The notes below the pieces were generated by a model. It ran no database searches. It was not told the DNA's origin and saw only the letters and a program-made list of their open reading frames with translations. From positions 1 through 6,083 of the forward strand of contig CAIWRE010000014.1 of NCBI GenBank assembly GCA_903914985.1: 6,083 bases of DNA, read 5' to 3'. Every line of letters begins with the position of its first letter. Positions within the stretch are counted from its first letter, which is position 1. The translations under genes and the position numbers were made by a program. Shown in pieces: positions 1 through 5,043 of the stretch. The DNA is from an uncultured beta proteobacterium (GTDB taxonomy: Bacteria > Pseudomonadota > Gammaproteobacteria > Burkholderiales > Burkholderiaceae_C).

Positions 1-113
1 ACGCCCACCGTCAAACCCACGATCAAACCAATGCCCAAAATCGGCGCCGAGATGAGCATGGTCATCCACAGGGCTTGGCGGCCCAAATCCACAACCAAAG
101 CAGTGTCCAACAT
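1..113 (-). CDS. fliQ: Flagellar export gate protein FliQ, N-terminal part only
   Basis: FliQ is a small inner-membrane protein (about 90 residues in the family) that packs around the FliP/FliR core of the flagellar type III export gate. Only the first 37 codons plus two bases are in the window; the 3' part lies beyond the left edge. The visible protein begins MLDTALVVDLGRQALW and continues into a hydrophobic segment (about residues 16-37) rich in Ile, Leu, Val and Gly, which matches the first of the two FliQ membrane hairpin helices. The start ATG (complement of 111-113) is preceded by AAGGA at 121-125, seven bases away and overlapping the fliP stop codon, so translation is probably coupled to fliP. 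Identification rests on both the sequence and the conserved fliP-fliQ order. Confidence 0.9.
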   Translation of the reverse strand, partial: MLDTALVVDLGRQALWMTMLISAPILGIGLIVGLTVG

Positions 114-123
114 GGTGCGATCC

Positions 124-879
124 TTATTTAAAAATGAAACTCGATGCCAATGAACCCATCAGCAAAGTCCAGCCATCCACCAACACAAACAGCATCAGCT
201 TGAACGGCATCGAAATGATCATGGGTGAGAGCATCATCATGCCCATCGACATCAGCACGCTGGCCACAATCAAGTCGATGACGACAAAGGGGATGTAAAT
301 CAAAAAGCCGATAGTGAAAGCACTTTTGAGTTCGGAGGTAATAAAGGCGGGTACCAGCGTCGTGAACGGTACCTGGGAGGCGTCTGTCACATCGGCCTTG
401 CGCGCCATTTGCATGAACAAGCCGATGTCGTCTTCGCGGGTTTGCTTGAGCATGAAGCCGCGCAGCGGCGCTTCCGCAGCAGCCAGCGCCTTATCGAACT
501 TCATGCCGTTTTCCATATAAGGCACCACTGCGTTGGTGTAGATGTCGGTCAGCACCGGCGACATGATGAACAGCGTCAAAAACAGCGAGATGCCCACCAG
601 CACATTGTTGGGCGGTGTCTGCCCCGTGCCAAGTGCCTGGCGCAGGATGGACATCACGATGATGATGCGCACAAACGAGGTCATCATCAGCAAGAGCGAG
701 GGCAGCAGACTGATGGTCGTCATCAGCGCCAGCAGTTGCAAAGACAGGCTGTACTGCGACTCTTTTCCGGTTCCGGTCACGTTGACCATAGGAATGCCCT
801 GGCTCCAGGCCGCAGCCGGCAGCACGAGCACAAAGGCCGCAAACGCGGCCCAGATCCATTTAGATTTCACGCGGGGCAT
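124..879 (-). CDS. fliP: Flagellar type III export gate core protein FliP
   Basis: FliP forms, with FliR and FliQ, the helical export gate at the centre of the basal body through which hook and filament subunits are secreted. The 251-residue product matches the usual family length of about 245. A typical cleavable signal peptide is visible: basic start (MPRVKSK), hydrophobic core about 8-23, likely cleavage after AWSQ near 27-28. Family hallmarks follow: a hydrophobic helix 43-73, the RQALGTGQTPPN stretch at 80-91, the signature VPAFITSELKSAFTIGF at 176-192, and the methionine-rich MSMGMMML at 210-217, which corresponds to the Met-rich gate loop of FliP/SctR proteins. The gene overlaps the 3' end of fliO by 20 bases. 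The annotated ATG has AGG directly against it, so a GTG at codon 4 (868-870), with AGGA eight bases upstream, may be the real start. That would give 248 residues and keep the signal peptide. Confidence 0.97.
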   Translation of the reverse strand: MPRVKSKWIWAAFAAFVLVLPAAAWSQGIPMVNVTGTGKESQYSLSLQLLALMTTISLLPSLLLMMTSFVRIIIVMSILRQALGTGQTPPNNVLVGISLFLTLFIMSPVLTDIYTNAVVPYMENGMKFDKALAAAEAPLRGFMLKQTREDDIGLFMQMARKADVTDASQVPFTTLVPAFITSELKSAFTIGFLIYIPFVVIDLIVASVLMSMGMMMLSPMIISMPFKLMLFVLVDGWTLLMGSLASSFIFK

Positions 880-1165
880 CCTGTTGCGGCAAGGGGCCTG
901 TGTCGTCCCACTGGCCCAAGGCGGTAAATTGGGTGGCGGTCATACCGACCAGCACCTGGTGCGTACCGACACGCACCAAGGCTATTTTCTGACGCGGACC
1001 GATGCTGATGGTCTCCAGCACGTCGAGCATGGGCGGGCCTTTGTGCTGGATTTGCAAGCCCTTCATGCGCTTGAGCGTCCACAAAAGCGCGGCGAGCAGG
1101 CCGAGCACCAGCACCATGCTGGCGCCCATGCGCAGCCAATCGATGCTGTTACCCGCTGCGCCCAT
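860..1165 (-). CDS. fliO: Flagellar biosynthesis protein FliO
   Basis: FliO is a bitopic inner-membrane protein that helps FliP oligomerise and so promotes assembly of the export gate; it is not thought to stay in the finished gate. The 101-residue product has a short N-terminus, one transmembrane helix at about 12-30 (MGASMVLVLGLLAALLWTL is its core) followed by a basic KRMK stop-transfer, then a small cytoplasmic domain. That domain contains the family's typical pattern, VLETISIGPRQKIALVRVG at 49-67, followed by HQVLVGMT. The start ATG is six bases after the fliN stop codon and in the same reading frame. No Shine-Dalgarno is seen just before it, so reinitiation after fliN is the likely mode of translation. 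Sequence similarity in FliO is low across bacteria, but position and architecture make the call firm. Confidence 0.93.
   Translation of the reverse strand: MGAAGNSIDWLRMGASMVLVLGLLAALLWTLKRMKGLQIQHKGPPMLDVLETISIGPRQKIALVRVGTHQVLVGMTATQFTALGQWDDTGPLPQQDAPREI
879..882 (-). promoter_or_regulatory. Ribosome binding site that favours a GTG start for fliP
   Basis: On the minus strand AGGA occupies 882-879 and ends on the A of the upstream ATG (877-879). It is too close to serve that ATG, but lies eight bases before the in-frame GTG at 868-870. No better Shine-Dalgarno match is seen in the preceding 15 bases. Both starts leave a basic n-region and an intact signal peptide, so the protein sequence does not decide between them. 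Confidence 0.45.
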
Positions 1166-1171
1166 GGTGAC

Positions 1172-1480
1172 TTAGAGGTTTTTCATCCGCTCGGAAGCGG
1201 GAACTACGCGCGTCAGGCGGATGCCATAGCGGTCATTGACCAGCACCACCTCACCTTGGGCGACGACGGTGTTGTTGATCAGCAAGTCCAGCGGCTCGCC
1301 GGCAATGCGGTCGAGTTCCACCACACTGCCTTGGGTCAAACGCATCAGATCTTTAATTTTGATCATGGCGCGGCCCACTTCGATGCTCATGGTCACGCTG
1401 ATGTTTTGCAGCACCTCGGCGTTGATCTGGTTTTCCGGGTCTTTGGGGCCGGAAAGCATGGGGGTTTCGGTCTCGCTCAT
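1172..1480 (-). CDS. fliN: Flagellar motor switch protein FliN
   Basis: FliN forms the lower part of the C-ring with FliM. It takes part in torque generation and direction switching, and docks the FliH-FliI export ATPase complex. The 102-residue product consists of a short polar N-tail (1-24) and one SpoA/surface-presentation domain (about 25-96). The diagnostic run GSVVELDRIAGEPLDLLIN is at 51-69, followed by VAQGEVVLVNDRYGIRLT at 73-90. It is shorter than enteric FliN (137 residues) because the N-terminal extension is reduced; the SpoA core is complete. The start is supported by a strong Shine-Dalgarno, AGGAAAG, at 1486-1492, five bases before the ATG when counted from the end of the match. 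It lies 19 bases downstream of fliM and 6 bases upstream of fliO. Confidence 0.97.
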   Translation of the reverse strand: MSETETPMLSGPKDPENQINAEVLQNISVTMSIEVGRAMIKIKDLMRLTQGSVVELDRIAGEPLDLLINNTVVAQGEVVLVNDRYGIRLTRVVPASERMKNL

Positions 1481-1499
1481 GGCGTCTTTCCTGTGAGGT

Positions 1500-2492
1500 T
1501 TAATGTTGTCCGGGAACTACGGCGCGTTGGATTTGCACTGCGGTCTGGGCACCCAGGGTGCCGACCTGTACTTCAAAGGCGGGGATGCCATTGGGCTGCA
1601 GCGTGGCAAAGTCCGGCTTTTTGAAATACAAAATATCACCCGGCTGCATGGTTTCCACCACGCGCAAGGTGGTGTTGATCTGGCCCAAAATCACATTGGC
1701 ATCCAGGCAGGCACCACCGACGGCCTCTTCCAGATTTTCGCGCCAAACGCGGTCGGAGTCTTCATTGCCGTCGCCGGTTTGCACCCGGCTGCGCAGCAGT
1801 TCACGCACCGGTTTGAGTGATGCATAGGGATGCAGCACATCAATAAAGCCCATGTTCTGCGTTGCGGTTTCCGTCTCGAAGCGGCTCAGAATCACCAGGT
1901 CGTTTTCATCTGCAATTTGGGCAAACTGGGGGTTGATTTCTGACGCTACAAATTCAAATTCCAGCGACATCACCGGGGCCCAGGCCTCGCGCAGATTGCG
2001 AAAGGTCACGTCCAGAATCATGTTGATGATGCGTGTCTCCATGGGCGTGAACAGGCGCCCTGGCGAGAGTTGGCCGATAGCGCCCTGGCCAAAGCCACCG
2101 AAAAAGCTGTCCAGCGAACTGAACACAATGGTGGGGTCGATCACCACCATAGAGAAGCCACGCAGGGGATTCATGCGAATCACGTTGACCGACAAGGGGG
2201 CACGCAACTCGCGCACATAGTCACCGAACTTGACGATTTGCACTTTCAGCGGGTTCACGCGCGGACTGCTGCGCAGCATGTCCATCAGACCCGGGCGGAA
2301 CAGGCGGATAAATCGTTCGTTGATCATGTCAATCGAAGCAACGTTAACGCCCAAACTGCTGTCTTCGCTGGCGATGTCGTGCTTGCGCACGCGCGCAGCG
2401 GTATTAAAACCGGTATCGACGGCAATGGAGCCGTCATTCACGCCTTCAGCGAGGGCTGAAAGCTCGTCGGCTGAAAGAAGGTTATCTGCCAT
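1500..2492 (-). CDS. fliM: Flagellar motor switch protein FliM
   Basis: FliM is the C-ring protein that binds phosphorylated CheY and, with FliG and FliN, switches motor rotation. The 330-residue length is typical. Three parts are visible. The N-terminal segment NLLSADELSALAEG at 4-17 corresponds to the CheY-P-binding peptide (enteric form LSQAEIDALLNG). The middle CheC-like domain at about 45-235 includes the FliG-contacting GGxG loop (FFGGFGQGAIGQ, 130-141), METRIINMILD at 151-161 and NPQFAQIADENDLVILSRFE at 187-206. The C-terminal SpoA domain at about 252-326 includes LEEAVGGACLDANVILGQ and LQPGDILYF-like MQPGDILYFKKPD. It follows fliL by 30 bases. The Shine-Dalgarno is poor (GGA about 13 bases upstream), so coupling to fliL may help translation. 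Start choice is supported by the family N-terminal motif. Confidence 0.98.
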   Translation of the reverse strand: MADNLLSADELSALAEGVNDGSIAVDTGFNTAARVRKHDIASEDSSLGVNVASIDMINERFIRLFRPGLMDMLRSSPRVNPLKVQIVKFGDYVRELRAPLSVNVIRMNPLRGFSMVVIDPTIVFSSLDSFFGGFGQGAIGQLSPGRLFTPMETRIINMILDVTFRNLREAWAPVMSLEFEFVASEINPQFAQIADENDLVILSRFETETATQNMGFIDVLHPYASLKPVRELLRSRVQTGDGNEDSDRVWRENLEEAVGGACLDANVILGQINTTLRVVETMQPGDILYFKKPDFATLQPNGIPAFEVQVGTLGAQTAVQIQRAVVPGQH

Positions 2493-2522
2493 GGTGCGCG
2501 GGAATTCCGTTGTCGGTCAGTT

Positions 2523-3212
2523 TCATTGAACGATAAAAGAGGTGAAGTAAATCTCCTCGACGCCGCCGAAGTCTTCGTATTTTTCGAGCAAGGTGTTCAT
2601 GGCGTCACGGATTTTGATACCCAGATCTTTGCGGAAATCGGGTTTATTCAGATCGGCTTCGGTCGTCATGCGCATGGCATCCATCACCACCGATCGCAAT
2701 GCGAATTCGTGCTTTTTCACGTTTTCCACCACCCGCTCGTCATAGCGGGTCATGAGGGCGATTTGCACCGACATGACTTTGCGCGAACCGGCGAGATTCA
2801 CCAGAAACTCACGCTCCAACTGGCTGTAGGTGTATTCAAAACGCGGGCTGTCGGGCGATTTTTTGTTCAGCTTGGGAGGACCGCTGTCTTTGCCTTTGCC
2901 TTCGTCTTTTTTGTCACCATGGCCGCCGCCGTGGCCACCATCGGCTTTTTTCTCGCCGTGTCCGTCCGCGGCAGGTGCGCCATGGCCACCTGCAGCGGGT
3001 GCACCATGGCCCCCTTCGGCAGGCGCGGCGCCTTCGGCCATCATCTGATCCGCGCTGGGCGGCGGTTTGTTGAAGAATCCGGTCACGAACAAGGTGCCGA
3101 CCATGGTTCCGGCCACCAGGACCACGATACCTACGACGGCAGCGATGATCAAGACGATGGGTTTTTTCGGCTTAACTTCTGCGGTTTCCGGGGTTGCTGC
3201 TGCATCAGCCAT
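2523..3212 (-). CDS. fliL: Flagellar basal body-associated protein FliL with a His/Gly-rich linker
   Basis: FliL is a single-pass inner-membrane protein that surrounds the motor and supports stator function. The 229-residue product is longer than common FliL proteins (roughly 150-180). It has a short cytoplasmic N-tail ending in KPKK (14-17 region), a transmembrane helix at about 18-46, and a long low-complexity linker at about 50-122. The conserved periplasmic stomatin-like domain follows at about 123-229, with FEYTYSQLEREFLVNLAGS, MSVQIALMTRYDERV and the family ending GGVEEIYFTSFIVQ. The extra length is all in the linker, which carries five GHG motifs (His 69, 77, 85, 94, 98) and then a Lys/Asp/Gly-rich run. 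The start is supported by AAAGG at 3219-3223, six bases before the ATG. It lies 48 bases after fliK and 30 bases before fliM, consistent with one operon. Confidence 0.95.
   Translation of the reverse strand: MADAAATPETAEVKPKKPIVLIIAAVVGIVVLVAGTMVGTLFVTGFFNKPPPSADQMMAEGAAPAEGGHGAPAAGGHGAPAADGHGEKKADGGHGGGHGDKKDEGKGKDSGPPKLNKKSPDSPRFEYTYSQLEREFLVNLAGSRKVMSVQIALMTRYDERVVENVKKHEFALRSVVMDAMRMTTEADLNKPDFRKDLGIKIRDAMNTLLEKYEDFGGVEEIYFTSFIVQ
2955..3026 (-). repeat. Three tandem 24-base repeats in fliL encoding APA(x)(G/D)GHG
   Basis: Residues 63-86 of FliL are three consecutive eight-residue units: APAEGGHG, APAAGGHG, APAADGHG. The encoding DNA shows the same period of 24 bases, with recurring CCATGG-containing blocks on the plus strand near 2980 and 3004. 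Two further GHG motifs (residues 93-95 and 97-99) follow outside the regular period. Such a short, in-frame period could expand or contract by slippage or recombination without breaking the gene. Confidence 0.85.
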
Positions 3213-3260
3213 AGGGCACCTTTAATTCGTGGTTCGTTTCAAAATTTCTCGTCTGCGGCT

Positions 3261-4826
3261 CTAGGCCAGCAGATTCAATCCGTCGTTTTCTGCGGCCGGT
3301 CCAGCGGACGCCGGGCCAGCGGCAGCAGCGGCCGTTACACCCGCTGCCGGGCCGGCAAAGGGCGTTCCCCGCCCCTTACCAGGTGTCGAGTTTCCGCCGG
3401 ATTGGCGACTTTGCTCTCCGTTCACACTCACCGAAGCAACTGTCATGCCAGATTGTGTCAGGGTATCACGCAGCTTGTTGCTTCCCTGGCTCATCAGGTC
3501 GCGCGTCACAGCATTGTCGGTGCTGAACAGCGCATCCAGGCCACCGGAGTGCATATCGAGCTCCACATTGATGGTGCCCAGCGCCGCGGGCTGCATGCGC
3601 ATTTGCATCTTCCATTGGCCGCGCTCGATTTGGGCCATCAGTCGTTGCGCCGCGGCTTGGCCCATTTGGTCGGCCAACTGCTGAAACTGCTGCGCACGAT
3701 GATCCGCCTGCGCCTGGGTGTTTCCGGCATTGCTGCCTGCACTACTTCCTGCCGTGCTGACCGGGGCGGCGGATGCGCCTGCGCCCGCCTGGGTAGACAG
3801 GTCACTCGGCTGGTCCGGGCTCAGGTCGCTGGCGGACAGCAGGAGCTCGGCGTCGAAACCGGCGGGCAGGTCCAGCGTGATGGTGTCGGTCGCTGGCGGC
3901 AGCTCTTTGGAAGCGGGACCTGAGGCCAACAGTGCCGCCCAGGTGCTTTCTTTGCCGGTGCCGGACATTTGGGCCAGGCGTTTGGTGATTTCCGGTGCCG
4001 GCATGGCCAGCGTCAGGCGCACTGCGTCCTGGGGGGCCAGGGCCGGTGCCGGTTCTACCGCATCGGCCGCCGCCACCTCGGCTTTGCCAAGCCAGGCCGC
4101 GGCTTGCATGGGTAGCAGGCTCGATTGCGCTGCGCTGGCGACCACGGCGGCGGTGACCGGTGTGGCCGCCAATAGGTCGGCTGGCGTGGCCGGCGGCGCA
4201 AGAGCCACCACCGGTGCAAACAAGGCTGCGGGTGCCGCTGCCGGGGATGCCGGCACGCTTGGGGGCATCGAAAGCACCTCGATCTGCACTTTCAGGTCCC
4301 GGGCGGCAGTACTGGCCAACAGCGCTTGGACGTCACCCGGTGACCTGGTGTTTCCTGCGGGGGGGGGCGCCAAGCCGGTAAGCGGCACTAGGGCAGACAC
4401 TGCCGCCAAACCCAGAGGATCGGCGGGCGTCATCAGGGGTGTCAGCGCCTCTGCTGCGGGTGTGACGGGGACAGGGCTGACCGCATTTGCCTGCGGGATA
4501 GCGCCAAACAGCGCCTGTACGGCCGCTTCATCCAGCCCTTGCAGACGGGCAAATTGCGCCAGGCTGTCCATGTCGGGCAGCGGTGCGTCGCTCGTAATCA
4601 CATTGATCTTATTGCCCAGCGGCACGACTTGCAGGCCCTGGCCGGGCGACTCCATAGCGGCAAGCTGTTGCCGCTGCGCTTTGAGTGTTTGCCCATTCAA
4701 GACCTGGGCAAAGTCGCTGTTTTGCTGCGTTGCAGATGCCGCGCCGGAGCTTGCCTGCACGGCGCTGGGTTCGCTCGCCGCTGGAGATACCGGGCGACTG
4801 GCTAAAAAACTGAGGTTCGGTTCCAT
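3261..4826 (-). CDS. fliK: Flagellar hook-length control protein FliK
   Basis: FliK is exported during hook assembly, acts as the molecular ruler, and through its C-terminal domain contacts FlhB to switch export from hook to filament substrates. The 521-residue product is longer than Salmonella FliK (405), as expected for a protein whose length sets hook length. The N-terminal and central regions (about 1-375) are Ala/Pro/Ser-rich and low in complexity, apart from LQGLDEAAVQALFGAIPQA at 95-113. The C-terminal Flg_hook domain is at about 376-475: QWKMQMRMQPAALGTINVEL (404-423) matches the family LxPxxLGxVxVxL pattern, followed by LRDTLTQSGMTVASVSVNG at 452-470. A Gly/Ala-rich tail follows. It is the first gene of the minus-strand operon and faces flhA. 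No strong Shine-Dalgarno precedes the ATG (GGTG six bases upstream at best). An uninterrupted C9 tract lies in codons 154-156. Confidence 0.95.
   Translation of the reverse strand: MEPNLSFLASRPVSPAASEPSAVQASSGAASATQQNSDFAQVLNGQTLKAQRQQLAAMESPGQGLQVVPLGNKINVITSDAPLPDMDSLAQFARLQGLDEAAVQALFGAIPQANAVSPVPVTPAAEALTPLMTPADPLGLAAVSALVPLTGLAPPPAGNTRSPGDVQALLASTAARDLKVQIEVLSMPPSVPASPAAAPAALFAPVVALAPPATPADLLAATPVTAAVVASAAQSSLLPMQAAAWLGKAEVAAADAVEPAPALAPQDAVRLTLAMPAPEITKRLAQMSGTGKESTWAALLASGPASKELPPATDTITLDLPAGFDAELLLSASDLSPDQPSDLSTQAGAGASAAPVSTAGSSAGSNAGNTQAQADHRAQQFQQLADQMGQAAAQRLMAQIERGQWKMQMRMQPAALGTINVELDMHSGGLDALFSTDNAVTRDLMSQGSNKLRDTLTQSGMTVASVSVNGEQSRQSGGNSTPGKGRGTPFAGPAAGVTAAAAAGPASAGPAAENDGLNLLA
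4359..4367 (-). repeat. Nine-cytosine homopolymer inside fliK (G9 on the plus strand)
   Basis: Nine uninterrupted C residues on the coding strand encode Pro154-Pro155-Pro156 of FliK using only CCC codons, within LAPPPAGN. As read, the frame is open through the tract. Gain or loss of one base would frameshift FliK before its C-terminal export-switch domain. The tract could be chance in GC-rich DNA or a slippage-prone site. Confidence 0.8.
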
Positions 4827-4878
4827 GACTACACCGCTTCACAAAAAGACCACACAGGGTGGCGAATGTCCAGTGTGA

Positions 4879-4894
4879 TGCAAGAAGCGTGACA
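4879..4894 (-). promoter_or_regulatory. Sigma-54-like element facing fliK, proximal candidate
   Basis: The minus strand reads TGTCACGCTTCTTGCA, against the consensus TGGCACG-N4-TTGCW. The spacing is correct and all fixed positions match except the third base, where T replaces the second G of the strongly conserved -24 GG. The predicted transcript start is near 4868, leaving a leader of about 42 bases before the fliK ATG. The loss of the GG is a serious defect, so this is only a candidate. Confidence 0.35.
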
Positions 4895-4911
4895 GGTCAG
4901 AAATTGCCGCT

Positions 4912-4928
4912 GCCGTTCAAGCAACGGC
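4912..4928. repeat. Short inverted repeat GCCGTT-N5-AACGGC
   Basis: Two perfect six-base arms (4912-4917 and 4923-4928) flank a five-base spacer CAAGC. It lies between the divergent promoter candidates and overlaps the -12 side of the distal fliK-facing element. It could be a regulator-binding site or a weak hairpin; the arms are short enough to arise by chance. Confidence 0.4.
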
Positions 4929-4935
4929 CCGCCCA
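4920..4935 (-). promoter_or_regulatory. Sigma-54-like element facing fliK, distal candidate
   Basis: The minus strand reads TGGGCGGGCCGTTGCT. Both invariant dinucleotides (GG of -24, GC of -12) are present at the correct spacing and the -12 block TTGCT is perfect, but the CAC after the GG is replaced by GCG. The predicted start is near 4909, about 83 bases before fliK. It overlaps the inverted repeat at 4912-4928. Confidence 0.3.
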
Positions 4936-4951
4936 CGCTGTCGGAAAACGA

Positions 4952-4966
4952 TGGCATGGAGTTTGC
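4952..4966 (+). promoter_or_regulatory. Candidate sigma-54 (-24/-12) promoter for flhA
   Basis: The sequence TGGCATGGAGTTTGC matches the RpoN consensus TGGCACG-N4-TTGC at every fixed position except one (T for C at the sixth base). The GG (4953-4954) and GC (4965-4966) are at the correct spacing of ten intervening bases. The predicted transcript start is near 4978, giving a leader of about 62 bases before flhA. The direction and distance fit a promoter for flhA. Promoters of this class need an AAA+ activator, which in flagellar systems is typically of the FleQ/FlrC/FlgR type; no such gene is in the window. Confidence 0.6.
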
Positions 4967-4987
4967 GTACAAGGTGCCTATGCAAAC
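4961..4987. repeat. Imperfect inverted repeat over the flhA promoter -12 box
   Basis: GTTTGCGTA (4961-4969) and TATGCAAAC (4979-4987) are inverted copies matching at eight of nine positions, with a nine-base spacer. The left arm contains the -12 element of the sigma-54 candidate, and the right arm starts at its predicted transcription start. A protein bound here would sit on the promoter core, so an operator role is possible, though no known box is recognised. Confidence 0.45.
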
Positions 4988-5016
4988 GCATTTTCACCGT
5001 ATTCCGAACTAAGGTC

Positions 5017-5043
5017 ATGATTTTCATGAATATTCGCCCATGA
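5017..5043 (+). CDS. Possible eight-codon leader ORF coupled to flhA
   Basis: An ATG at 5017 opens a frame encoding MIFMNIRP and stops at TGA 5041-5043, overlapping the flhA ATG (5040-5042) as ATGA. The best Shine-Dalgarno-like sequence in the area, AAGG at 5011-5014, is 25 bases from the flhA ATG. It is close to the ATG at 5017 (only two bases) and better spaced for the in-frame ATG at 5026 (11 bases). The flhA start itself lacks an obvious ribosome binding site. Termination-reinitiation coupling would explain the arrangement, but so short an ORF can be chance. Confidence 0.3.
   Translation: MIFMNIRP

Larger units (their letters stand above)
4827..5039. other. Divergent fliK/flhA intergenic regulatory region
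   Basis: These 213 bases separate two divergently transcribed flagellar operons and carry no substantial conserved ORF. They should hold the promoters of both. I see sigma-54-like elements in both directions, two inverted repeats and a very short ORF just before flhA; each is listed separately. I see no convincing sigma-70 or sigma-28 promoter in either direction. Confidence 0.8.

Noticed and set aside
307..314. GCCGATAG resembling a sigma-28 -10 element, inside fliP on the plus strand
   Set aside because: The only nearby TAAA is seven bases upstream instead of about fifteen, it points against the operon, and no gene follows it on that strand. A similar GCCGATAG at 2073-2080 has no -35 partner.
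542..1624. Plus-strand open frame (360 codons) opposite fliP, fliO and fliN
   Set aside because: It spans three genes of a conserved operon on the other strand and has no domain; an antisense artefact.
3213..3260. Possible terminator or internal promoter between fliK and fliL
   Set aside because: These 48 bases show no GC-rich hairpin with a T-run and no convincing -24/-12 or -35/-10 pair; they appear to be only a spacer with the fliL ribosome binding site.
2526..3923. Long plus-strand open frame (465 codons) opposite fliL and the 3' part of fliK
   Set aside because: It runs antisense across two well-supported flagellar genes, its translation is His/Arg/Gly-rich without any recognisable domain, and long antisense frames are common in GC-rich DNA.
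3718..4878. Plus-strand open frame (386 codons) opposite fliK
   Set aside because: It mirrors the Ala-rich low-complexity coding of fliK on the other strand, shows no family motif and would cover the fliK start region; a shadow frame.
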